This document shows, in pieces, positions 42,471 to 49,626 of a DNA stretch of 49,626 nucleotides. The notes under the pieces were generated by a model. It was not told the origin of the DNA. It did no database searches and saw only the letters and a list, made by a program, of their open reading frames with translations. The stretch lies in the NCBI RefSeq assembly GCF_003854275.1, contig NZ_QTQP01000054.1:1-49626 (forward strand). Direction: 5' to 3'. Each line of letters begins with the position of its first letter. The stretch's first letter is position 1. The position numbers and the translations under genes were made by a program. The DNA comes from Burkholderia sp. Bp8963 (GTDB lineage: Bacteria > Pseudomonadota > Gammaproteobacteria > Burkholderiales > Burkholderiaceae).

Positions 42471-45400
42471 ATGATAACGCTAAGGCGCGCACACCTTTCT
42501 TTCACCGGCGGCGGTGTCGACCGAACTGCGTCGACGATTGAGACGCTTTCTTTCCTGTTTTCGTATTACGCGGTTCCGGTCGCGATCGGCATGCTGTCCC
42601 TGCTCGTGCTGCTGAATCCCGGTGCCCCTGCCGATGTACCGGTCGGCACACCGGTCGCGCTGCGCGTGCTTGCCGATCCGGCCGGCCGTCTGGACGCCTC
42701 AACGGCGGCAGCTGCCCTGAAACGCACGCGCCCGATTGATCAATATGACACGCGGCTAAGCGAAACACCATTCTGGTTTGCTGCGAACGTCCCGACTCAC
42801 CTGGCCGGCGCCACGCAGCCGCCCGCGGACGGTTCGCCCGCGTCGCGCGTCGTCCTGCGATTCCCGTCTCGCCATATCCAGCAGATCGCCTGCTATGACG
42901 GAACCAGCCTCGAGCCACTGGGTCAGGTATCGGACCAGCGCGCGATATCCGGCAATCTGGAACGCTCCGGCAACGGCGTCTCGCTCATGCTCGGCCAGCG
43001 TACCGAAGCTTTGTGCCGTGCCGTCTTCAGCGGTCCCGCCGCCATCAGCGCAACCTACCTGTCGGACACCGAACAAAAAGTAACCAACGATACCTTCTAC
43101 CGCCGTGCCGGTCTGCTCGAAGGCGGCCTTGCCACGCTCGCTGTGTTCGTGCTCGTCGCGGCATTCATCAACCGTGACTGGGTGTATGTACTGTTCGCAG
43201 CCTGGCTATTTGGCAACCTTCGTCTCGGCGCCATCTCGATGGGTTGGGACACATTGTGGCTCGGCTCGCCTATTCCCCATGGCTGGGTTTCGTTGGTTCG
43301 AAAGATCACCGTGCCGGTCTATTACATCCTGACCTGCACGCTCTTTGCCACCTTGTTTCGCCACGACCTGCCGCGCATCGGCTATCAGCGGCTGTTTCGC
43401 GCGGTGCTTGGGCTTGGCTTTGTGCTGCTCGCCGCATCGATCGCACTACCGGTGCCGATGTACTTGCCGCTCATGTGGGTCACGGCAAGCTTCGCGATTG
43501 GCGTGGTGGTGTTCATGCTCGGCCGGTTGCTGATCTACGCCCCGTCGCGCACGGCCATGTGGTATGGGGCCGCGCTCGCGGTGACGCTGCTTGCGAGCCT
43601 GTCGGAAGTCGCGACGGCGGCGTTCAAGACGCGAATTCTGATTCATGGCCTGAACAATGTGACCGCCGCGCTCATCTCGAGTTTGATGGCGGCGTTTGCG
43701 ATCGCCGAGCAGATTCGATCGGAACGCCAACAGCGCGCGCGCATGCAGGCCGAGTTGAATCGAACGTACGCGCTTACGCCAGTCGGACTCTTCACGCTAA
43801 ACGCCGACGGCAGCTTTGCACGTTTCAATCCCGCGCTTCAAGTCATGCTCGGGATGCGGGCCAGCGACGCGCACCACCATTGGGACGAATACTTCACGCC
43901 GGGAAGCTGGAAGCCCCTCTATGACCAGGCGATGGCAAGTGGCGACGCCGTCGAGCGCGAGTTGGCCCGGGATGCCACGCCGCCTGGGGGTGAAGCGACC
44001 GATGACGATCCATCCGAGGCAGCCGGCGCCACGCGTTATCACTATCTCGTGCGTGCCGCTCATGCCGGCACCCAGCTCGAAGGCTCCATTCAGGACGTCA
44101 CGGAGCGCCAGCGGGCAGTCCAGACACTGCGCTATCTTGCCGAGCACGACCCGCTCACGGGGGCGCTGAACCGCCGCGGGATCGAGCGCGAGATGCACGA
44201 CATCACCGAACAGGCGGTGCTGACTGGCGAACAGCGCATCATCGGCTACCTGGACCTGGATCGCTTCAAGCTCATCAATGACTTGTACGGGCACCACATC
44301 GGCGACGAGGTATTGCGCCAGGTACGGCAGCGCATGGAAGGCGAACTCGCTCCGGCCGACCGTATCGGCCGCATTGGGGGCGACGAGTTCGTCATTCTGT
44401 TCGGCGCCTCGCCACTCGAAGACGCGGCAATGGTTGCGCAGAAGATGGTCGAAACCATTGGCGGCGTACCGTACCGGATCGGCAAGCGTGCATTCCAGGT
44501 CAGGGCGTCGGCAGGCGTCATCGAATCACCACCAGGTCTGCGCGCCGAAGAGGCCATCTCGATGGCGGACGCCGCGTGCCGCGACGCGAAACGTAATGGT
44601 AACGGCCGCGTGGTCACGTATCGCAGCAATGCGACAATCTTCGGTGAGCGTGCGCGCGACTTGAGCCTGATCGAAACTTTCAGCGGCGATTTGCCAAGCG
44701 AGGGGTTCTTCCTTGCGATGCAGCCCATCATGTCGATGGAAGCGCCATACGATGCGCTCGACTTCGAGGTATTGCTGCGGATGCGCGCGCCGGACGGTAG
44801 CACGATTCCACCCACGCGTGTCATCGCGGCCGCGGAAGCCAATGGCACGATCTCCGCGCTCGACCAGTGGGTGATCCGAACGATACTCGAGTGGATCGAC
44901 TGCCATCGTGCGAAGCTGACGCGCACGCGCTTCATTTCGGTCAACGTGAGCGGCGCGTCGTTAAACGACGAGCACTTCGTCTCCGAGATTGGCGCGCTTT
45001 TCCGGCGCTATCGGCACGTGGTGCCGATGCTCTGCATCGAGATCACCGAAGGCGTCGCGCTGCATGATCTGGACAATACCCGGAGGCTGATCGACAGCCT
45101 CCAGCGGCTCGGCGCACGCGTCGCGCTCGACGATTTCGGCTCCGGCTACACGTCGTTTCCGTATCTCCGTGACCTGCCGGCGGATGCGCTGAAGATCGAC
45201 GGCGGATTCGTGCGTGACATCCATCATCTGTCTGCCAACGCGGCCATCGTCGAAGCAGCCATCGGCCTCGCGCGCAATCTCGGCATGCAGAGCATTGCGG
45301 AATGGGTGGAAGATGCAGCCACGCTCGAAGTACTGCAGAGCATGCGCGTCGACTTCGTGCAAGGTTTCGGCATCGCGCGCCCCCAATCGCCAGAGACGAT

Positions 45401-45515
45401 TCTTGCCGCGACCTCGGCAGCGGACTTCATAGAAGATCCGGCGATATTGGCATTGATCGGGAAGCGAGAATTTCATCGGTCCGACGACGACGGTCCCCCG
45501 GACCGGCTGCATTAG
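42471..45515 (+). CDS. Membrane sensor GGDEF-EAL cyclic-di-GMP enzyme
   Basis: This 1014-residue protein has TM1 near 30-50 (YYAVPVAIGMLSLLVLLNPG), an N-terminal extracytoplasmic segment, and 6-7 further TM helices (about 235-435) like a 7TMR sensor. A PAS-like segment follows (about 455-590), then GGDEF (about 590-750, intact IGGDEFVILF, no RxxD inhibitory site) and EAL (about 760-1000). The EAL motif is EVLLRM, but the NVSGASL, LCIEITEGV, DDFGSGYTSFPYL, LKIDGGFV and AEWVED residues are retained, so phosphodiesterase activity is likely. ATG 42471 (MITLRRAHL) is chosen; an in-frame GTG at 42369 would place the hairpin at the ribosome site. It is codirectional with the FeeM-type gene. Confidence 0.86.
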   Translation: MITLRRAHLSFTGGGVDRTASTIETLSFLFSYYAVPVAIGMLSLLVLLNPGAPADVPVGTPVALRVLADPAGRLDASTAAAALKRTRPIDQYDTRLSETPFWFAANVPTHLAGATQPPADGSPASRVVLRFPSRHIQQIACYDGTSLEPLGQVSDQRAISGNLERSGNGVSLMLGQRTEALCRAVFSGPAAISATYLSDTEQKVTNDTFYRRAGLLEGGLATLAVFVLVAAFINRDWVYVLFAAWLFGNLRLGAISMGWDTLWLGSPIPHGWVSLVRKITVPVYYILTCTLFATLFRHDLPRIGYQRLFRAVLGLGFVLLAASIALPVPMYLPLMWVTASFAIGVVVFMLGRLLIYAPSRTAMWYGAALAVTLLASLSEVATAAFKTRILIHGLNNVTAALISSLMAAFAIAEQIRSERQQRARMQAELNRTYALTPVGLFTLNADGSFARFNPALQVMLGMRASDAHHHWDEYFTPGSWKPLYDQAMASGDAVERELARDATPPGGEATDDDPSEAAGATRYHYLVRAAHAGTQLEGSIQDVTERQRAVQTLRYLAEHDPLTGALNRRGIEREMHDITEQAVLTGEQRIIGYLDLDRFKLINDLYGHHIGDEVLRQVRQRMEGELAPADRIGRIGGDEFVILFGASPLEDAAMVAQKMVETIGGVPYRIGKRAFQVRASAGVIESPPGLRAEEAISMADAACRDAKRNGNGRVVTYRSNATIFGERARDLSLIETFSGDLPSEGFFLAMQPIMSMEAPYDALDFEVLLRMRAPDGSTIPPTRVIAAAEANGTISALDQWVIRTILEWIDCHRAKLTRTRFISVNVSGASLNDEHFVSEIGALFRRYRHVVPMLCIEITEGVALHDLDNTRRLIDSLQRLGARVALDDFGSGYTSFPYLRDLPADALKIDGGFVRDIHHLSANAAIVEAAIGLARNLGMQSIAEWVEDAATLEVLQSMRVDFVQGFGIARPQSPETILAATSAADFIEDPAILALIGKREFHRSDDDGPPDRLH

Positions 45516-45592
45516 TTGCATGGTGTGTTTCGCGCCTATGCTTTCGAGGGTTTTCCCTCGCGAGTTTCCGGTCATCAGAAGCCCGGCCAGTC

Positions 45593-45655
45593 GACGCCTG
45601 GGCGCACGAACATGGCGTCAAGCTGCAGTTCATTCGGCCCGGCAAACCGGTGGAG
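45593..45655 (+). mobile_element. IS3-family transposase scar
   Basis: The frame reads DAWAHEHGVKLQFIRPGKPV followed by E, the conserved stretch before the last catalytic Glu of IS3-family OrfB (usually followed by ENAYIESFNGR). After PVE the sequence changes to unrelated residues and stops at 45674-45676. Only 21 codons remain, so it is an inactive remnant between the GGDEF-EAL and rhlE genes. Confidence 0.7.
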
Positions 45656-45711
45656 TACGGCTCGCCGGCGCGGTAACCGCTAGAATTGCGGTTTTAGCCC
45701 AGAATACGTCC

Positions 45712-47166
45712 ATGTCCTTTGCCTCGCTTGGCCTGATCGATCCGTTGCTGCGTAATGTTCAGGACCTCAATTACCAGACGCCTACGCCGGTGCAGGTCAA
45801 GGCGATTCCTGCTGTGCTCAGTGGCAAGGACGTCATGGCTGGGGCACAGACCGGCACGGGCAAAACGGCGGGGTTTGCGCTGCCGCTGTTGCAACGGCTG
45901 GTGCAGCACGGCCCGGCGGTTGCCAGCAACCGCGCGCGTGTTCTGGTGCTGGTGCCCACGCGTGAACTGGCGGAACAAGTGCTGCAAAGCTTTATCGCTT
46001 ACGGCAAAGGCCTCGACTTGCGATTCATGGCCGCCTACGGCGGTGTGAGTATCAACCCGCAGATGATGAAGTTGCGCAAAGGCGTGGACGTGCTCGTTGC
46101 CACGCCGGGCCGTTTGCTGGATCTCAATCGCCAGAACGCAGTGCAGTTCGATCAAGTACAAACGCTGGTGCTGGATGAAGCCGACCGCATGCTGGATCTG
46201 GGCTTCGCGCGCGAACTCAACGCCGTCTTTGCTGCCTTGCCCGTTCAGCGCCAGACCCTGCTGTTCTCTGCCACGTTTACCGATGATATCCGCGCGATGG
46301 CGGCGGGCATTCTGCGCGGCCCGGTCAATATCAGCGTCAGCCCGCCCAATGTCACGGCCAGCAAGATCAAGCAGTGGGTGGTGCCGGTGGATAAAAGGAA
46401 CAAGCCTGAGCTCTTCATGCACCTTGTGGCTGAGAACAACTGGGAACACGCGCTGGTGTTCGTTAAAACCCGCAATGGCGTGGAATACCTGGCGGCCATG
46501 CTGGATGAAGCGGGCTATGCGGTCGACACCATCCACGGCGACAAACCGCAACCCGCGCGCCTGCGTGCGCTGGAGCGCTTCAAGACCGGCGAAGTAAATA
46601 TGCTGGTCGCCACCGATGTGGCTGCGCGCGGGCTGGATATCGACGACCTGCCGCTGGTGATCAACGTTGATCTGCCGATCGTCGCGCAAGACTATGTGCA
46701 CCGTATTGGCCGTACCGGCCGCGCAGGCGCCAGCGGGGTGGCGGTGTCACTTGTGTGTGCCGATGAAGCACCGCAACTGGCGGCGATTGAAGCGCTGATC
46801 CGGCAAACGCTGCCCCGTGAAGAAGAGCCGGGTTTCGAAGCTGAACACCGCGTGCCGCAAACCAGCGCGACGGGCGAGCTCATCAAGAAACCCAAAAAGC
46901 CCAAGAAGCCCGAAGTGCCGCAAGCTGCGCCGGGCGCCACGCAGGTGCTCGGCAAAAAAACGCGCCCGCAAAATGGCGAAAACAAACGCAAGCCTGCGGC
47001 GCAGCGCGCTGGGGCCGCGGGGAAGGGCACAAGCGGCACAAGCTTGTCCAGCGGTAGTCCTTTCAGCGTGCAAAAGCCACGCAGCAAACCCGCCAGCAAG
47101 CCTGCTGCGGGTTCACGCAAGCCGGTTGGCAAACCCGCTGGTGGCCGCGGCAAACGCCAGCCCTGA
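45712..47166 (+). CDS. rhlE: DEAD-box RNA helicase RhlE
   Basis: This 484-residue protein has a complete helicase core: Q motif (FASLGLIDPLLRNVQDLNYQ), motif I AQTGTGKT, Ia PTRELAEQ, Ib TPGRLLDL, II LDEADRML, III FSATF, V VATDVAARGLDI and VI YVHRIGRTGRAG. The tail from about 400 is Lys/Pro/Ala/Gly-rich and likely binds RNA. RhlE unwinds structured RNA in ribosome assembly and cold adaptation. The start at 45712 is clear. The codon and base character differ somewhat from neighbours and an IS3 scar precedes it, hinting at lateral acquisition. It has no obvious operon partners. Confidence 0.9.
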   Translation: MSFASLGLIDPLLRNVQDLNYQTPTPVQVKAIPAVLSGKDVMAGAQTGTGKTAGFALPLLQRLVQHGPAVASNRARVLVLVPTRELAEQVLQSFIAYGKGLDLRFMAAYGGVSINPQMMKLRKGVDVLVATPGRLLDLNRQNAVQFDQVQTLVLDEADRMLDLGFARELNAVFAALPVQRQTLLFSATFTDDIRAMAAGILRGPVNISVSPPNVTASKIKQWVVPVDKRNKPELFMHLVAENNWEHALVFVKTRNGVEYLAAMLDEAGYAVDTIHGDKPQPARLRALERFKTGEVNMLVATDVAARGLDIDDLPLVINVDLPIVAQDYVHRIGRTGRAGASGVAVSLVCADEAPQLAAIEALIRQTLPREEEPGFEAEHRVPQTSATGELIKKPKKPKKPEVPQAAPGATQVLGKKTRPQNGENKRKPAAQRAGAAGKGTSGTSLSSGSPFSVQKPRSKPASKPAAGSRKPVGKPAGGRGKRQP

Positions 47167-47184
47167 TCCGTGGGTTGAGTAACG

Positions 47185-47204
47185 CCAGCCCTGGAGCAGG
47201 CTGG
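47185..47204 (+). terminator. Weak stem-loop after rhlE
   Basis: CCAGCC and GGCTGG pair around an 8-base loop, 19 bp after the rhlE stop, with no strong U-run. Between 47205 and 47462 nothing else was recognised. Confidence 0.35.
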
Positions 47205-47462
47205 AGGTTTGCGGCCCGCTGGCAGGCGGCTTCAAGTGTGTTGCATCGACGGGTTGAATCCGCACCCGGAAGCGGATGTCGTTCCCGCGCCAGCGTGTGA
47301 GACCGCTCGGGGGCGTCGACCGCCCTCAGCGTCCGCGGCCTCCAACGTTGCGGTGGACCTTCGTTGTCGGTCCGGGTTCGGCCGCAACGTAACGTTCGTC
47401 TACCGCAGTAGAATTGCCGACAGCCCCACTGACTCGTCCGTTCCCTTTCTGCGAGAAGCTCA

Positions 47463-48209
47463 ATGAAAGTTACGATCGCATACATAGAAGAACCCCCGTT
47501 CGGCTGGACCGAATCAGGTCAGGGGGCGACGGGAGCAGACATCGAGTTGGCGGAAAAGGTCCTGACGGCGATTGGCGTCACTAGCATCAAGCACCATCCG
47601 ACAACATTCAACGAGTTGCTCCCCGGAGTCCGGATGGGCCGGTGGGATATGAATGTCCCACTTTTCGTTACACCCGAACGCGCCGCGCAGGTCACGTTCA
47701 GTCTGCCGGTCTGGGCGATCAGCGACGGATTTCTCGTTCGAGCAGGGAATCCGAAATCACTTGACAGTTATTCAGCAGTGGCCGCCCGGCACGATGCCCG
47801 CCTTGGAATCATCACCGGACAGGTGCAACACGAGTCGGCTCGAGCATCGGGTGTGCGTGAGGAGCAGTTCGTCATATTCGAACAGCAATCCGATGCAATC
47901 AACGCACTGTGCTCTGGTGAAATAGATGCGTATGCGAGCACAGCCGTGGGGAATCGCGTACTTTCAACTCGTATTGGCGGTCTGGAATTCGAGGCCGTTT
48001 CGCATGAGACCGTCGGCATCGGTCGTCAACGCCCGCCAGTCGGGGCATTTTCGTTCAATAAGGGCAATGGGCGCCTGCTTGATGCGGTGAACAAGCAGCT
48101 TCGTTTGTATTTGGGAAGCGACGATCATCGAACTCGCATGGCGAAATACGGCCTGACGAACAACGAGTTGGAGCCTGCACTTGTCAATGCATGTGGGCCG
48201 GCGCGATGA
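47463..48209 (+). CDS. Type 2 periplasmic-binding-fold protein (ABC amino acid-type), without signal peptide
   Basis: This 248-residue protein starts MKVTIAYIEEPPFGWTESGQ. The blocks EPPFGWTESGQGATGADIEL, FNELLPGVRMGRWDMNVPLF and TPERAAQVTFSLPVWAISDG match amino acid-binding proteins of polar amino acid ABC transporters, and the second lobe (GIITGQVQHESARA, DAYASTAVGN) is present. The start lacks a signal peptide or lipobox, and no upstream in-frame leader exists, so it should remain in the cytoplasm. It may be a sensor or enzyme-associated ligand binder instead of a transport component. GAGAAG precedes the ATG. Confidence 0.8.
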   Translation: MKVTIAYIEEPPFGWTESGQGATGADIELAEKVLTAIGVTSIKHHPTTFNELLPGVRMGRWDMNVPLFVTPERAAQVTFSLPVWAISDGFLVRAGNPKSLDSYSAVAARHDARLGIITGQVQHESARASGVREEQFVIFEQQSDAINALCSGEIDAYASTAVGNRVLSTRIGGLEFEAVSHETVGIGRQRPPVGAFSFNKGNGRLLDAVNKQLRLYLGSDDHRTRMAKYGLTNNELEPALVNACGPAR

Positions 48210-48379
48210 GTAAGCAATTGGTGTAGCGGGGGCATGGGTGCGAGGCATACCCGAAGGCCAGAATCAGTCATGAAGCGACAGTCACGTGCTCGCCTGAATC
48301 GTAGACAATTCATCCAGCTACGACGAATCAAGTCCCACCCGGACAAAATGAAAATCAAGCGATAGATTGAGGCCGCAGG

Positions 48380-48916
48380 ATGAGAATCGACATGACGCCC
48401 AGTTCGGGGTACCCCGGCATCTCGCTTCGGCAGCTTGAACGCTCAGACGTGGACGCCTGGTACGCATATTTGGCGTTACCACATGTCGTCGAACATACGA
48501 GTTGGAACCTGCAATCGCGAGAGGATCTCTTGCCGATGTTTGATGCGATCGAGTCGGCCTCACCTCAGTCCATACGGCGCCTTGCCATTGTGGACAATAG
48601 TGGCGATAAGCTGATCGGTACGATCGGGTTCCATACCATTTCCGATGTGAATAGTACGGCAGAAATTGCCTACGATCTTTCCCCGGTCTACTGGGGCAGA
48701 GGAATTGCCAGCGCGGTTTGCGATGCCGTAACGACCTGGTCATTCGACGCTTACGGACTTGTTCGCGTACAGGGCACCGTGTTGAAAAGCAATGTGCGGT
48801 CGGCGCAAGTTCTCCAACGCTGCCGATATCGATATGAAGGCCTTCTTCGCAGCTATCGCATGGTGCGCGGGGCACCTGGAGACTTTGCTCTCTACTCGAG
48901 GCTGGCAGCCGATTGA
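48380..48916 (+). CDS. GNAT N-acetyltransferase (RimJ/RimL type)
   Basis: This 178-residue protein starts MRIDMTPSSGYPGISLRQLE. It has the RimJ/RimL pattern: LRQLERSDVDAWYAYLALP, IGTIGFHTISDVNSTAEIAY, the acetyl-CoA loop LSPVYWGRGIASAVCDAVTT and LKSNVRSAQVLQRCRYRYEG. It would acetylate an amine on a protein or small molecule; the acceptor is unknown. It stands alone between the binding-protein gene and the TnpB remnant. Confidence 0.84.
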   Translation: MRIDMTPSSGYPGISLRQLERSDVDAWYAYLALPHVVEHTSWNLQSREDLLPMFDAIESASPQSIRRLAIVDNSGDKLIGTIGFHTISDVNSTAEIAYDLSPVYWGRGIASAVCDAVTTWSFDAYGLVRVQGTVLKSNVRSAQVLQRCRYRYEGLLRSYRMVRGAPGDFALYSRLAAD

Positions 48917-48964
48917 CCGGGAAGCGCGGCAGGCCCCGGACTTCAGGTCGGAGAAGGATGGCGC

Positions 48965-49020
48965 GGACGCCGCAGGCGTCCTTGACAACGCAAAAGTGGT
49001 GGGTGATACGCTCAGCGTAT
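48965..49020 (+). other. Two short hairpins before the TnpB remnant
   Basis: GGACGCC-gca-GGCGTCC (48965-48981) and ATACGC-tca-GCGTAT (49006-49020) lie immediately 5' of and overlapping the TnpB start. IS200/IS605 elements use subterminal hairpins as transposition recognition sites, so these may be the left end of the element. Confidence 0.4.
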
Positions 49021-49503
49021 GCAACGTCTCCAGGCCTTCCGATTCGAACTGATGCCGACCGGCGAACAGGCGCGCGACATGCGCCGCTTCGCCGGAGCGT
49101 GTCGCTTCGTGTTCAACAAGGCACTGGCGTTGCAGAAGGCGCGCTACGAGCGCGGAACCTGTCCAGATCAGCGGCAGGCAGTGTCGAAGCGCCGGGGAAG
49201 CACGTGAAGGCCAAGTCCGGCTTGAACAAGCGCATCCTCGACCAGGGCTGGTTCGAGTTCCGCCGCCAACTGGCATACAAGCTGGCGTGGAACGGCGGCT
49301 GGCTGATCGCCGTGCCGCCGCAGAACACGAGTCGGACCTGTCCCGCATGCGGTTGCGTGAGCTCGGACAATCGCCGGACACAGGCGCAGTTCGCCTGCGT
49401 TGCATGCGGCTACAAAGCGCACGCCGACGTGGTCGGCGCAATGAACATCCTCACACGAGGATTGCAGCTGTTGGAAGGGCAGGACGATGCCCGGATAGCC
49501 TAA
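49019..49503 (+). pseudogene. tnpB: TnpB (IS200/IS605 OrfB) with large internal deletion
   Basis: The N-terminus (MQRLQAFRFELMPTGEQARD and FAGACRFVFNKALALQKARY) and C-terminus (RNLSRSAAGSVEAPGKHVKA, LDQGWFEFRRQLAYKLAW, TCPACG and CVACGYKAHADVVGAMNIL) of a TnpB are present. They are in different frames, joined near 49150-49160, and most of the middle, including the first two RuvC acidic residues, is missing. The zinc-finger CxxC pair and the last RuvC Asp (HADVVGA) remain. An intact TnpB is an RNA-guided nuclease of about 370-400 residues; this copy is inactive. Confidence 0.82.
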
Positions 49504-49510
49504 TGAAATG

Positions 49511-49586
49511 GACGCCTCCCGCCCACGGCGGCATCAGAAGTGCCAAAGTGGGAGTGTTGGTCAACCACTGAGTGGGGGGAGGCGTC
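49511..49586. repeat. Inverted repeat at the left end of the IS110-type element
   Basis: GACGCCTCCCgCCCAC at 49511-49526 and GTGGGGgGAGGCGTC at 49572-49586 are complementary over about 15 bp. A smaller nested hairpin (TGGT-ca-ACCA) lies near 49557-49566. The second arm ends directly before the transposase ATG at 49587. This may be a structured end of the element or the leader of its mRNA. Confidence 0.55.
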
Positions 49587-49626
49587 ATGGACAAGATTAG
49601 CGCAATCGGACTTGATTTGGCCAAGA
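49587..49626 (+). CDS. IS110-family transposase, N-terminal part (runs off the window)
   Basis: The reading frame begins MDKISAIGLDLAK, the usual start of IS110/IS1111-type DEDD recombinases, in which the first Asp of the active site lies in the GLDLAK/GIDVAK block. GGAGG lies shortly before the ATG, within the inverted repeat. Only 13 residues are visible. IS110-family recombinases use a structured noncoding RNA to choose their target. Confidence 0.65.
   Translation, partial: MDKISAIGLDLAK

Overview
The window looks like a secondary-replicon or accessory segment from a Burkholderia-type betaproteobacterium, most likely the B. cepacia complex. The evidence is high GC, dense LysR/MocR/PadR/XRE regulators each divergent from a small metabolic operon, a trimeric autotransporter with an extended signal peptide, DUF2827 proteins (a family I know essentially from Burkholderia) and RraA-like proteins. 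No rRNA, tRNA, CRISPR array, replication origin or prophage was seen. Mobile-element debris lies at both edges: an IS256-type transposase start next to a truncated group II intron on the left, and an internally deleted TnpB element followed by the start of an IS110-family element on the right.

Layout. 1-346: IS256 end abutting the 3' end of a group II intron (maturase tail, domains V and VI). 454-3641: PadR regulator, two near-identical operators, a fadH-like 2,4-dienoyl-CoA reductase and an NTF2-like protein. 3621-8864: LysR regulator divergent from a five-gene operon with three RraA-fold proteins, a PLP aminotransferase and an alpha/beta hydrolase. 9382-16352: a compact four-gene operon with a TPR/glycosyltransferase-like protein, a 1045-residue Ser/Thr-rich trimeric autotransporter and two DUF2827 proteins. 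16683-24353: decayed TetR and MFS fragments, Nudix hydrolase, dCache-GGDEF-EAL protein, a secreted unknown, a RibD/DHFR-like protein, and a LysR/SDR pair. 24525-28105: trypsin-like PDZ protease followed by a regulator with a degenerate receiver domain, then a secreted TPR protein. 28462-39316: rhodanese, BON protein, MocR with divergent MFS exporter, MBL/tautomerase-like operon with divergent LysR, RlpA-like protein, LysE exporter, SDR remnant and epimerase-like SDR. 39500-45515: XRE regulator, DUF817 membrane protein, FeeM-type N-acyl amino acid synthase, two strong RNA hairpins, and a membrane GGDEF-EAL protein. 45593-48916: IS3 scar, rhlE helicase, leaderless solute-binding protein, GNAT acetyltransferase.

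The two most interesting candidates are (a) the 9.4-16.4 kb operon, which I infer to be a surface adhesin packaged with its own cytoplasmic modification enzymes (TPR-GT plus two DUF2827 proteins acting on a Ser/Thr-rich stalk), and (b) the 41.4-45.5 kb FeeM plus GGDEF-EAL pair, which may couple a lipid-amino-acid product to cyclic-di-GMP turnover, with an RNA-structured 265-bp spacer between them. Both are inferences from sequence and context only.
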